From Microbacterium sp. USTB-Y (GTDB lineage Bacteria; Actinomycetota; Actinomycetes; Actinomycetales; Microbacteriaceae), in NCBI RefSeq assembly GCF_023703415.1, contig NZ_JAGMTU010000010.1, forward strand, positions 22,352 through 86,351: a stretch of DNA of 64,000 nt, written 5' to 3'. Made by a program: the position numbers and the translations under genes. This document shows positions 47,381-55,924 of the stretch, one piece after another (position 1 is the stretch's first letter; each line of letters opens with the position of its first letter). Under the pieces are notes generated by a model. The model worked only from the letters and a program-made list of their open reading frames with translations. It did not search any database and was not told where the DNA came from.

Positions 47381-49480
47381 TCACTCCGCTCGGAAGAGTC
47401 GCATCGAGGTTCCCGGAAGGGCGATCACGTCGCCGGGACGGTGCACCGTCTCGACCGCGGACGGCCGCTCATCGATGCTCGACCACAGGGAGACGTACGC
47501 CGTCACGCCCTCGATGACCGGAAGGCGCACATCGATCGGCGACTCCGTGCCGTGCACGATCAGCAGGATGCGGTTGAAGGCCTCCTTGTCCGGTGTGGAG
47601 GCGGCGACGTACTGCAGCGTGCGGTTGCGGGGGTCGTTCCACTGCTCCACCTCCATCGTCTCGCCGTCCTGATCGAACCAGTCCATGACCGAGGCGTTCG
47701 GGATGTGCTCGCCGAGGCGGGCGTACCGGAGCGGGCGCAGCGCGGGATTCTCGTCGCGCAGGCGCGTCAGCAGGGACGCATGCGCGAAGAGGTCCTTCTG
47801 CCAGGGCTCGTGCTCCCAGTTCAGCCAGCTGATCGGGGAGTCCTGGCAGTACGCGTTGTTGTTGCCGCGCTGGGTGCGCCCGAACTCGTCGCCCGCGGTG
47901 AGCATCGGCACCCCGGCGGAGAGCATGAGCGTGCCGAGCAGGTTGCGCATCGCCTTGCGGCGTGCGGCGAGGATCCCGGGGTCGTCCGTCGGACCCTCCG
48001 CGCCGTGGTTGAACGAGCGGTTCATGTCCGCCCCGTCACGGTTGTCCTCGCCGTTGGCCTCATTGTGCTTGACGTCGTAGGCGACGAGGTCGTGCAGGGT
48101 GAAACCGTCGTGCGCGGTGACGAAGTTGATGCTCGCGAGCGGTCCGCGCTCGTCGACGAACGTGTTCGCGGATCCGGCGAGTCGATTGGCGAAGCCGCCG
48201 ATGCCGGTCGGGGCCGAGGCGCGACGGGCGTAGTCGATGTCGCTGAGCCAGAAGTTGCGGGCCCGATCCCGGTAGCGGTCGTTCCACTCGCTCCAGCCGG
48301 TGGGGAAGTTCCCCGTCTGCCAGCCGCCGAACCCGACGTCCCAGGGCTCCGCGATGATCTTGGCGTCGGCGAGATCCGGATCCGTCCGGATCGCCTGCAG
48401 CAGCGGATGCTGCGGCGTGTAGGAGTTCGCGGCATCGCGACCGAGCGCCGTGGCGAGGTCGAAGCGGAAGCCGTCGATCTGCATCTCGGTCGTCCAGTAC
48501 CGCAGCGAGTCGAGCACGAGGCGCGCGGCGGCCGGGGTGGCGGTGTTCAGCGTGTTGCCGCAGCCGGTCGTGTCGATGTAGCTGCCGTCGTCCTGCTGGC
48601 GGTAGTAGAGCGCGTTGTCGATCCCGCGCAGACTGGTCCGCGGGCCGCCGATGCCCTCTTCGTTCGTGTGGTTGTAGACGACGTCGAGGATCACCTCGAT
48701 GCCCGCCTGGTGCAGGAGCTTGACCATGCCCTTGAACTCTCGCAGCACTGCTTCGGGGCCCGCCTTGCGCGCGTCCTCCGTGGCGTAGGCGGCATGCGGG
48801 GTGAAGAAGTTCAGGGTGTTGTAGCCCCAGTAGTTCGTGAGACCCCGGTCGAGCAGCCGCGGCTCCGACGCGAACGCCTGCACGGGCAGCAGCTCGACCG
48901 CCGTGATCCCGAGCTCGCGGTAGTACTCGATCATCGCGGGGTGGGCGAGGCCGGCGTAGGTGCCGTGGAGCGCCGGCGGGACGCCGGGGTGCCGCTTGGT
49001 GAGCCCCTTGACGTGGCCCTCGTAGATGACCGTGCGGTCGAGGGAGGTCTTCGGCTTGACGACGTCGCCCCAGTCGAAGCCGTCGGCGATGACGACCGAG
49101 CGCCATTCCTCGTAGCCGTCGCCCTGGGCGAGGCCCCGGGCATAGGGGTCCAGGAGCAGCGTCTCGGGGTTGAAGGTGTTGCCGGGACTGTGCGCGCCGT
49201 CGACGCGCAGCGCATAGCGGGTGCCGGGCTGCAGCAGCTCCGTCGTGATCTCCCAGACGCCCCCGGGACGGCGCTCCAGCGCGAGCTGCGCCGTCTCCCA
49301 GTCGAGGTCGGTCTCATCGAAGATCACGAGTTCGATCGACGAGGCGTTCTGGGACCAGACGCGCAGAGTCGCGACCCCGTCGTGAAGGCGGACGCCCAGG
49401 TCGTCCAGGGACGGGCTGCACAGTGAGCAGCCTTCGCCGTCGGGAAGCGGCGTCTCGTCCTCCATGGCATGCGGACACAT
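47381..49480 (-). CDS. glgX: glycogen debranching enzyme (isoamylase type)
   Basis: A 699-residue GlgX/TreX-family GH13 enzyme that cleaves alpha-1,6 branches. The N-terminal CBM48 domain has LRVWSQNASSIELVIFD. The barrel has VYNHTNEEG, the nucleophile in QIDGFRFDLATALGRD, the acid in AKIIAEPWDVGFGGWQTGNF, and FVTAHDGFTLHDLVAY. The family also has AGDEFGRTQRGNNNAYCQD near the C-terminus. I chose the ATG at 49480 because TAGTCT lies 7 nt upstream (leaderless); a second in-frame ATG at 49465 is possible. It heads the glg cluster. Confidence 0.95.
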   Translation of the reverse strand: MCPHAMEDETPLPDGEGCSLCSPSLDDLGVRLHDGVATLRVWSQNASSIELVIFDETDLDWETAQLALERRPGGVWEITTELLQPGTRYALRVDGAHSPGNTFNPETLLLDPYARGLAQGDGYEEWRSVVIADGFDWGDVVKPKTSLDRTVIYEGHVKGLTKRHPGVPPALHGTYAGLAHPAMIEYYRELGITAVELLPVQAFASEPRLLDRGLTNYWGYNTLNFFTPHAAYATEDARKAGPEAVLREFKGMVKLLHQAGIEVILDVVYNHTNEEGIGGPRTSLRGIDNALYYRQQDDGSYIDTTGCGNTLNTATPAAARLVLDSLRYWTTEMQIDGFRFDLATALGRDAANSYTPQHPLLQAIRTDPDLADAKIIAEPWDVGFGGWQTGNFPTGWSEWNDRYRDRARNFWLSDIDYARRASAPTGIGGFANRLAGSANTFVDERGPLASINFVTAHDGFTLHDLVAYDVKHNEANGEDNRDGADMNRSFNHGAEGPTDDPGILAARRKAMRNLLGTLMLSAGVPMLTAGDEFGRTQRGNNNAYCQDSPISWLNWEHEPWQKDLFAHASLLTRLRDENPALRPLRYARLGEHIPNASVMDWFDQDGETMEVEQWNDPRNRTLQYVAASTPDKEAFNRILLIVHGTESPIDVRLPVIEGVTAYVSLWSSIDERPSAVETVHRPGDVIALPGTSMRLFRAE

Positions 49481-49487
49481 GAGGGAC

Positions 49488-49493
49488 AGACTA
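49488..49493 (-). promoter_or_regulatory. -10 element of a leaderless start (glgX)
   Basis: On the minus strand TAGTCT lies 7 nt before the ATG at 49480, at the head of the glg cluster. Confidence 0.5.
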
Positions 49494-49580
49494 ACGCGGG
49501 AGGGGCCCGCTGCGGCGCCACCGCGTGCCGCGATCCGTGCCACCGAGTCCCAGCGGGGCGAGAGATGCGAGAGTGGAGGG

Positions 49581-50762
49581 GTGCACTACCTGGATCACGC
49601 GGCGACCACCGACCTGCGCCCCGAGGCCGCGGACGAGTGGCTGCGGGTGGCCGGGGCGACCGGCAACGCCTCGTCGACGCACGGTGCGGGCCAGCGTGCG
49701 CGCCGCATCCTGGAGGAGTCGCGCGAACGCCTCGCCGCCGCGCTCGGGTGCGAGCCGATCGAGGTCGTCTTCACCTCGGGAGGCACCGAGTCGGTGAACC
49801 TCGCCCTCCAGGGCCTGTGGCGCTCCCGCGCCGAGGGGCGCACCGGGATCCTGCTCCCCGACGGGGAGCACCACGCGACGCTCGACACGGTCGCCGCCCT
49901 CGCCGCCGAGGGAGCCGGCGTCGTCGCCATCGGACTGGACGCCGTCGGACGGATCCTCGTCGACGCCTTCGCCGCGGCGCTCGCCGCCGAGGGCGTCGCC
50001 CTGGCCACTGCACTCGTCGCGAACAACGAGGTCGGCACCATCAACGACGCCGCGGCGCTCGCCGCCTCCGCCGCCGCCGCGAGCGTTCCCCTGCACCTGG
50101 ACGCGGTCGCCGCGTTCGGTCATCTGCCGCTCTCGTTCGCCGCACTCCGCGGTGAGGCGCCGGCGGGCGCCGGCCTCGTCGCGCTCAGCGTCGCGGGGCA
50201 CAAGATCGGCGCCCCGGCCGGCACCGGCGCGCTCGTCGTCGCCCGCACCGCGCGCATCGCGCCGCTGCTGCACGGCGGTGGTCAGCAGCGCGGCCTCCGC
50301 TCGGGCACCCAGGACGTCGCCGGCGCCGCGGCGTTCGCGCTCGCGGCGGAGCTCGCGGTGGGGGAGCAGGTCGCGGAGGCGATGCGGCTGCGCCGTCTGC
50401 GGGACCGCCTCGCCGCGGGGATCCGGGAGCGGGTGCCCTCGGCCGAGCTGCTGGGGGATCCGGATCCCTCCGGCCGGCTTCCGGGCAACGCTCACCTCCT
50501 GTTCCCCGGCGCGCCGAGCGAGAGCCTGCTGTTCCTGCTCGATATCGCGGGGATGTCCGCCTCGGCCGGATCCGCGTGCCAGGCCGGCATCGCCGAGCCC
50601 TCGCATGTCGTGCAGGCGCTCGGCCGCACCGAGACCGAGGCGCGCAGCGTCATCCGGTTCACGCTCGGAAGGACCTCGTCCGACGACGACGTCGACGCGG
50701 TGCTCGCGGTGATCGCGGACGCGTACGCGCGGGCATCGGGATCCTCGATCCGGGGTCGCTGA
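49581..50762 (+). CDS. cysteine desulfurase (NifS/IscS family)
   Basis: A 393-residue PLP enzyme that removes sulfur from cysteine. Its opening HYLDHAATTDLRPEA is the family N-terminus, with TSGGTESVNLALQG, NNEVGTIND, the PLP lysine Lys208 in AGHKIGAPAGTGALV and the persulfide cysteine Cys333 in ASAGSACQAG. Only 297 bp separate it from mnmA, so it is probably the sulfur donor for tRNA 2-thiouridine. I set the start at the GTG at 49581: GGAGGG abuts it with no spacing, so it cannot act as a ribosome-binding site, and a GAGAGT hexamer 6 nt upstream suggests a leaderless start. The last residues and the stop codon come from the adjacent tandem repeat. Confidence 0.92.
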   Translation: MHYLDHAATTDLRPEAADEWLRVAGATGNASSTHGAGQRARRILEESRERLAAALGCEPIEVVFTSGGTESVNLALQGLWRSRAEGRTGILLPDGEHHATLDTVAALAAEGAGVVAIGLDAVGRILVDAFAAALAAEGVALATALVANNEVGTINDAAALAASAAAASVPLHLDAVAAFGHLPLSFAALRGEAPAGAGLVALSVAGHKIGAPAGTGALVVARTARIAPLLHGGGQQRGLRSGTQDVAGAAAFALAAELAVGEQVAEAMRLRRLRDRLAAGIRERVPSAELLGDPDPSGRLPGNAHLLFPGAPSESLLFLLDIAGMSASAGSACQAGIAEPSHVVQALGRTETEARSVIRFTLGRTSSDDDVDAVLAVIADAYARASGSSIRGR

Positions 50763-50937
50763 GCGGGCACCGGCCCAGCGCGACCATCCCCTCCGGGGTC
50801 GCTGAGCGGGCGCCGGCCCAGCGCGACCATCCCCTCCGGGGTCGTTGAGCGGGCGCCGGCCCAGCGCGACCATCCCCTCCGGGGTCGTTGAGCGGGCACC
50901 GGCCCAGCGCGACCATCCCCTCCGGGGTCGTTGAGCG
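50752..50937 (+). repeat. 43-bp tandem repeat, four full copies plus a partial fifth
   Basis: Units start at 50752, 50795, 50838 and 50881 and run 43 bp each; a fifth begins at 50924 and matches for 14 bases. A unit begins GGGGTCG(C/T)TGAGCGGGC(A/G)CC and ends GACCATCCCCTCC. The four copies differ only at unit positions 8 (C, C, T, T) and 18 (A, G, G, A). The first copy runs into the 3' end of the cysteine desulfurase gene and supplies its stop codon. There is no gene in it; translations in any frame are repetitive. Confidence 0.93.
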
Positions 50938-51024
50938 AGGACGCCGAAGGCGACCGAGACGAAACGCGGCGACCTCACGAGCGACCGCGATTCGTCCCGC
51001 ACCGACTCCGTCGGCGCTCGCTCA
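50924..51024. repeat. palindromic (REP-like) element after the tandem repeat
   Basis: The sequence GGGGTCGTTGAGCGAGG, followed by CGACCGAGACGAAACGCG, resembles short dispersed intergenic repeats of Microbacterium-like genomes. TGAGCGAG (50932-50939) is matched by its reverse complement CTCGCTCA (51017-51024), so about 90 bp can fold back. It fills the rest of the gap before the mnmA promoter. Confidence 0.5.
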
Positions 51025-51047
51025 GCCGGCCCCGGAGTGCCCCGACG

Positions 51048-51053
51048 TACACT
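51048..51053 (+). promoter_or_regulatory. -10 element of a leaderless start (mnmA)
   Basis: TACACT, then GGATCC (6 nt), then the ATG at 51060. Confidence 0.5.
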
Positions 51054-51059
51054 GGATCC

Positions 51060-52157
51060 ATGCGTGTGCTGGCGGCGATGAGCGGGGGAGTGGACTCCGC
51101 GGTGGCCGCCGCGCGCGCCGTCGAGGCGGGGCACGACGTGGTGGGCGTGCACCTCGCGCTGTCGCGCGCGGGCGGCACCCTGCGCACCGGCAGCCGTGGC
51201 TGCTGCACGATCGAGGACGCGATGGACGCGCGGCGAGCGGCCGACCTCCTCGGCATCCCGTTCTACGTCTGGGACTTCTCCGAGCGGTTCCGCGAGGACG
51301 TCATCGAGGACTTCGTCGCGGAGTACCGGGCGGGGCGCACGCCGAACCCCTGTCTGCGCTGCAACGAGAAGATCAAGTTCGCCGCCCTCCTGGAGCGCGC
51401 GATCGAACTCGGCTTCGACGCGGTGTGCACCGGGCACTACGCGACGCTCGTCGATGGCGAGGGCGGGCTGGAACTGCACCGCGCCTCGGATGCCGCGAAG
51501 GACCAGTCCTACGTGCTCGGCGTGCTGAACGCCGAGCAGCTCGCGCACACCTACTTTCCGCTCGGATCCACGCCCTCCAAGGCGCTCGTGCGGGCGGAAG
51601 CCGCCGAGCGCGGTCTGAGCGTCGCGCAGAAGCCGGACAGCCACGACATCTGCTTCATCCCCGACGGCGACACCCGTGGGTGGCTCGCGGAGAAGGTCGG
51701 CGCCGAGCAGGGCGAGATCCTCGACCTCAACGGCGAGGTGGTCGGCACGCACGACGGCGCGCACGCGTTCACGGTCGGCCAGCGCAGGGGCCTGCGGCTC
51801 GGCGTGCCCGCCCCCGACGGCAAGCCCCGGTTCGTGCTCGAGGTCCGTCCGGTCTCGAACACAGTCGTCGTCGGCCCGAAGGAGGCGCTCGCGATCGCCG
51901 AGATCTCGGGGGAGCGGCGCTCGTGGGCGGGAGCCGCGCCCGTTGCGGACGAGTTCCTCTGCGAGGTGCAGATCCGCGCCCATGCGGATCCGGTTCCTGC
52001 CCGTGCCTTCGTCGCGGAGGACGTCGTCCGGGTCATCCCCGACGAGCCCCTCGACGGCGTGGCGCCCGGTCAGAGCGCGGTGCTCTACGTCGGAACACGG
52101 GTGCTCGGCCAGTTCACGATCGATCGCACGGTCTCGGCGGTGCCCGCGGGCGTCTGA
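51060..52157 (+). CDS. mnmA: tRNA-specific 2-thiouridylase
   Basis: A 365-residue enzyme that thiolates U34 of tRNAs for Lys, Glu and Gln. The PP-loop is MSGGVDS (7-13). The catalytic cysteines are Cys98 in PNPCLRC and Cys198 in SHDICFIPDG, with the conserved tRNA-contact TGHYA and DQSYVLG. The C-terminal barrel has FTVGQRRGLRLG and VVVGPKEAL. The leaderless ATG at 51060 fits the family N-terminus exactly (MRVLAAMSGG). It follows the cysteine desulfurase gene, a likely functional partner. A 105-bp gap with no gene follows before the GNAT-AAA+ gene. Confidence 0.96.
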   Translation: MRVLAAMSGGVDSAVAAARAVEAGHDVVGVHLALSRAGGTLRTGSRGCCTIEDAMDARRAADLLGIPFYVWDFSERFREDVIEDFVAEYRAGRTPNPCLRCNEKIKFAALLERAIELGFDAVCTGHYATLVDGEGGLELHRASDAAKDQSYVLGVLNAEQLAHTYFPLGSTPSKALVRAEAAERGLSVAQKPDSHDICFIPDGDTRGWLAEKVGAEQGEILDLNGEVVGTHDGAHAFTVGQRRGLRLGVPAPDGKPRFVLEVRPVSNTVVVGPKEALAIAEISGERRSWAGAAPVADEFLCEVQIRAHADPVPARAFVAEDVVRVIPDEPLDGVAPGQSAVLYVGTRVLGQFTIDRTVSAVPAGV

Positions 52158-52262
52158 ACCAGCTGTCGTCGTCGACGACATCGGTTGTCGGCGTCGTCAT
52201 GTCGCGGTCGGCCGATGCGGGGCTCTGTGATGATGGGTGCACAGTCCGACGGAGGAGCCGCC

Positions 52263-53534
52263 ATGACGAGGACCTACATCCGCGATTTCCACGGGGACGA
52301 TCTGGACCAGATCGTCCGGCTGTGGGGGCAGGTCACCCGCGAGAACGAGTGGCCCATCTACTCGCTCGCCGAGGTGATCGCCTCCTGCCAGCAGGACCAC
52401 GCCGTCGTCGCCGTGCAGGGCGAGCTGCTCGTGGGCGCCGCCGTCGGCCGCGGCGCGCACGCCCAGGGATGGATCGTGTTCTTTGGAACGGCGGAGGACG
52501 CCGGTTCCGAGGTGAGCTCCTCCCTCCTGCACGCGCTGGAGCGCAAGATGGCGCCCCTCGGCCTCGCGAAGCTCTCCGTGCTCATCCCCGAGGCCGACGG
52601 GCTCGGCGCCTTCACGGAGAACGGCTTCCACGTGCACCACTCGGTGCGCTACCTGGAGCGCGCGATGCCCATCCAGCGGCGCGAGATCGACGCGCTGAAA
52701 GAGGTCGGCGGACGCATCCTGCCGCCGCACCTGTGGGACCGCGTGGCGGGGATGACGCACGAGAAGACGCTGCTCGAGGAGCGTCTGGTCACGCCGCTGG
52801 CGCGCCCGGAGCTCGCCGAGAGGTTCGGGGTGGTGCCGCCGCGGGCGGTCATGCTGTTCGGCCCTCCCGGAACCGGGAAGACCACGTTCGCGCGGGCCGT
52901 CGCCTCACGACTGGACTGGCCCTTCGTCGAGCTCTTCCCCTCTCGGCTGGCCGACGGCGGCTCGGGCCTCGCCGGCGGGCTGCGCGCCTCGTTCGAGACG
53001 ATCGACGAACTCGAGCACGCCGTCGTGTTCATCGACGAGGTGGAGGAGATCGCCTCCCGCCGCGGCGGCACTCCGCCGTCGCCCACCCAGGGGGTGACCA
53101 ACGAGCTGCTCAAGCTCGTCGCCGACTTCCGCGACCGGGAGGGGCGGATCCTGATCTGCGCGACGAACTTCGTACGGGCTCTCGACGCCGCGTTCCTCCG
53201 GCACGGGCGCTTCGACTACGTGATCCCGATCGGGCTCCCCGACGCCGATGCCCGTCGCGCGATCTGGGCGCGGTACATCCCGGTCGAATCCGCCGGGGAC
53301 GTGGACCTGGACCGGCTCGTCTCGGCGAGCGACGGGCTGACCCCCGCCGACATCGAGTACGCCGCCCGCCGTGCATCGCAGGAGGCTCTGGCACGAGCGC
53401 TGCGCGAGGGGACCGCGGGCTCCTCCCTCGGCACCGACGACTACGCGCGAGCCCTCGGCAGCACCCGGGCGACCGTCTCGGCCGACGAGATCGCCGAGTT
53501 CCGCGCCGACATCGAGACGATCGCGCGGCTCTGA
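52263..53534 (+). CDS. GNAT-like domain fused to an AAA+ ATPase
   Basis: A 423-residue two-domain protein. Residues 1-135 look like a GNAT acetyltransferase: TYIRDFHGDDLDQIVRLW, VVAVQGELLVGAAVGR, LLHALERKMAPLGLAKLSVL and AFTENGFHVHHSVRYLER. Residues 145-423 are an AAA+ ATPase of the FtsH/proteasomal class with Walker A GPPGTGKTT (from 200), Walker B VVFIDEVEE (254-262), sensor 1 in LICATNF, an arginine-finger-like HGRFDYVIPIGLPD and a C-terminal helical lid. It has no peptidase domain and no membrane anchor. The ATG at 52263 follows GGAGG. The gene lies between mnmA and ligA. Substrate and acetyl acceptor are unknown. Confidence 0.85.
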   Translation: MTRTYIRDFHGDDLDQIVRLWGQVTRENEWPIYSLAEVIASCQQDHAVVAVQGELLVGAAVGRGAHAQGWIVFFGTAEDAGSEVSSSLLHALERKMAPLGLAKLSVLIPEADGLGAFTENGFHVHHSVRYLERAMPIQRREIDALKEVGGRILPPHLWDRVAGMTHEKTLLEERLVTPLARPELAERFGVVPPRAVMLFGPPGTGKTTFARAVASRLDWPFVELFPSRLADGGSGLAGGLRASFETIDELEHAVVFIDEVEEIASRRGGTPPSPTQGVTNELLKLVADFRDREGRILICATNFVRALDAAFLRHGRFDYVIPIGLPDADARRAIWARYIPVESAGDVDLDRLVSASDGLTPADIEYAARRASQEALARALREGTAGSSLGTDDYARALGSTRATVSADEIAEFRADIETIARL

Positions 53535-53569
53535 GAGGGCGGCGCCCCTCGGATGTCGGCGCCCGCTCG

Positions 53570-53575
53570 TAGACT
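53570..53575 (+). promoter_or_regulatory. -10 element of a leaderless start (ligA)
   Basis: TAGACT, then 6 nt, then the GTG at 53582. Confidence 0.5.
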
Positions 53576-53581
53576 TCAGGG

Positions 53582-55900
53582 GTGCCGGAGAACATCTCGC
53601 TGCAAGCCGCCCGCGTCGAGGCCGAGGAGCTGACGACCCGCATCCTGGAGGCGAAGGACGCGTACTACGGGCGCGACACCTCGCTCGTCGACGATGCCAC
53701 CTATGACGGCTGGATGCACCGGCTCGAAGAGCTCGAGCGCGTGCACCCCGAGCTTCAGGGCCAGGACTCGCCGACACAGATGGTGGGAGCCGCCGAGGCC
53801 ACGGGGCTGCAGACCATCGAGCACGCCGAGCGCATGCTCAGCCTCGACAACGTGTTCTCGCTCGAAGAGCTGCGGGAGTGGGCCGCGAAGACGCGCGCCG
53901 CGGCGGGTCGTGAGGTGGCCTGGCTCACCGAACTCAAGATCGACGGCCTCGCGATCAACCTGCGCTACGAGAACGGCGTGCTCACGTCGGCGGCGACCCG
54001 CGGCGACGGGCGCGTCGGAGAGATCGTCACCGAGAACGCGCTGCGCGTCGCCGGGATCCCCGAGCGCCTGAGCGGAACGGGGCACCCTCCGATCGTCGAG
54101 GTGCGCGGGGAGGTGTTCATCCCGGTCGCCGCCTTCGAGCGTCTGAACGCCGCGCAGGCCGCGTTCCGAGACCGGGCCTACGCCGAGGCGCTGGAGCGGT
54201 GGGAGGCGCGCACCGGCGCCAAGAAGCCGTTCGACGAGGAGAAGGCGCGCACGGCTGCCGCCCGGCGCTTCCCGTCCTTCGCGAACCCGCGCAACGCGGC
54301 CAGCGGCGGCCTCCGTCAGCAGCTGGACAAGAAGGACGGCATGGAGCTCGAGGCAGGGCTGCTCCGCGTCGACTCCCTCGCCCTGTATGTGCACGGCATC
54401 GGAGCATGGCAGGATCCGCCCGTCGCGGCGCAGAGCCAGGTGTACGAGCTGCTGGACGAATGGGGCCTGCCCACGAGCCCGCACACGAAGGTCTGCGCCA
54501 CGATCGACGAGGTCGCCGACTTCGTCGCGTACTTCGGCGAGCACCGGCACGACATCGAGCACGAGCTGGACGGCATCGTCGTGAAGGTCGACGAGCTCGA
54601 CCTGCACGACGAGCTCGGCGCCACCAGCCGTGCGCCGCGCTGGGCCATCGCCTACAAGTACCCGCCGGAGGAGGTGCAGACCACGCTCCTCGACATCGTC
54701 GTCTCGGTCGGACGCACCGGGCGCGCCACGCCGTTCGCCGTCATGGCTCCGGCGCACGTCGCCGGCAGCGTGGTGCGTCAGGCGACGCTGCACAACAAGG
54801 ACGTGGTGAAGGCCAAGGGCGTGCTCATCGGCGACACGGTCGTGCTCCGCAAGGCCGGCGACGTGATCCCGGAGGTGCTCGGGCCCGTCGTCGAACGTCG
54901 TGACGGCACCGAGCGGGAGTTCGTGATGCCCGAGCGCTGCCCGGAGTGCGGCTCGATCCTCGCCCCTGCCAAGGAGGGGGACATCGATCTGCGCTGCCCG
55001 AACACGCGCTCCTGCCCCGCGCAGGTGCGCGGCCGTGTCGAGCACATCGGATCCCGTGGCGCGCTCGACGTCGAGGCGCTCGGCGAGGTCACCGCGGCCG
55101 CGCTTACCCAGCCGAGCCACCCCGCCGTGCCGCCGCTGGAGACCGAGGCGGGGCTGTTCACGCTCACGCTCGAGCAGCTCGTGCCGATCGAGGTGCTCGT
55201 CCGCGACGCCGAGACGGGCCTTCCGAAGGAGGACGAGGACGGGATCGTCAAGACCCGCGCGCCGTTCCGCCGCAACGCGACCGCGGCCGAGAAGAAGAAC
55301 GGGATCACCGTCCCCCAGCCGTCGTCGCAGGCCGTCAAGCTCCTGGCGGAGCTGGAGAAGGCGAAGACCAAGGAGCTGTGGCGTCTTCTCGTCTCGCTCA
55401 ACATCCGGCACGTCGGGCCGGTCGCGGCCCGCGCGCTCGCGCAGTTCTTCGGATCCTTGGATGCGATCCGCGCCGCCTCCGTCGAGGAGCTCGCGGCGGT
55501 GGAGGGCGTGGGCGGCATCATCGCCGAGTCCCTGTCGGACTGGTTCGAAGTGGACTGGCACCAGGAGATCGTGCAGCGCTGGGCCGACGCGGGGGTGCAG
55601 TGGGCCACACCGGGTCATCCCGGTCCGGGGGCCGCCGTCGTCGAGGGGGGCGTGCTCGACGGGCTCACGGTCGTCGCGACCGGCTCGCTCGACGGTTACA
55701 CGCGAGACGGAGCGCAGGAGGCGATCATCAAGGCGGGCGGCAAGGCGGCATCCAGCGTCTCGAAGAAGACCGACTTCGTCGCGGCCGGGCCTGGGGCGGG
55801 GTCGAAGCTCGCGAAGGCGGAGGAACTGGGTGTCCGGATCCTCGACGCGGCACAGTTCCATATCCTCGTGACGGAGGGGCCGGACGCGCTCGACGCCTGA
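53582..55900 (+). CDS. ligA: NAD-dependent DNA ligase
   Basis: A 772-residue ligase that seals nicks during replication and repair. The Ia domain is at the N-terminus (YYGRDTSLVDDATYDGWMHR). The adenylation lysine is Lys119 in ELKIDGLAINLRYENG. The OB fold has HELDGIVVKVDE, the zinc finger is CPECGS...CPNTRSCPAQ (about 452-476), then helix-hairpin-helix repeats and a C-terminal BRCT domain (from about residue 690: GLTVVATGSLDGYTRDGAQE). An extra segment of about 80 residues, roughly 508-590 and charged, interrupts the helical region. The start at the GTG (53582) fits both the family N-terminus and the upstream -10 hexamer. Confidence 0.97.
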   Translation: MPENISLQAARVEAEELTTRILEAKDAYYGRDTSLVDDATYDGWMHRLEELERVHPELQGQDSPTQMVGAAEATGLQTIEHAERMLSLDNVFSLEELREWAAKTRAAAGREVAWLTELKIDGLAINLRYENGVLTSAATRGDGRVGEIVTENALRVAGIPERLSGTGHPPIVEVRGEVFIPVAAFERLNAAQAAFRDRAYAEALERWEARTGAKKPFDEEKARTAAARRFPSFANPRNAASGGLRQQLDKKDGMELEAGLLRVDSLALYVHGIGAWQDPPVAAQSQVYELLDEWGLPTSPHTKVCATIDEVADFVAYFGEHRHDIEHELDGIVVKVDELDLHDELGATSRAPRWAIAYKYPPEEVQTTLLDIVVSVGRTGRATPFAVMAPAHVAGSVVRQATLHNKDVVKAKGVLIGDTVVLRKAGDVIPEVLGPVVERRDGTEREFVMPERCPECGSILAPAKEGDIDLRCPNTRSCPAQVRGRVEHIGSRGALDVEALGEVTAAALTQPSHPAVPPLETEAGLFTLTLEQLVPIEVLVRDAETGLPKEDEDGIVKTRAPFRRNATAAEKKNGITVPQPSSQAVKLLAELEKAKTKELWRLLVSLNIRHVGPVAARALAQFFGSLDAIRAASVEELAAVEGVGGIIAESLSDWFEVDWHQEIVQRWADAGVQWATPGHPGPGAAVVEGGVLDGLTVVATGSLDGYTRDGAQEAIIKAGGKAASSVSKKTDFVAAGPGAGSKLAKAEELGVRILDAAQFHILVTEGPDALDA

Positions 55901-55924
55901 GGCGCGAACTGGGGAGGAGTCGGC

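Noticed and set aside
50659..50916. Minus-strand open frame with repeated PLNDPGGDGRAGPAPAQ segments
   Set aside because: It is the translation of the 43-bp tandem repeat and the end of the desulfurase gene. The periodic peptide has no start signal and no family.
50763..51059. CRISPR array
   Set aside because: The 43-bp units abut with no variable spacers and no cas genes are present, so it is a simple tandem repeat.
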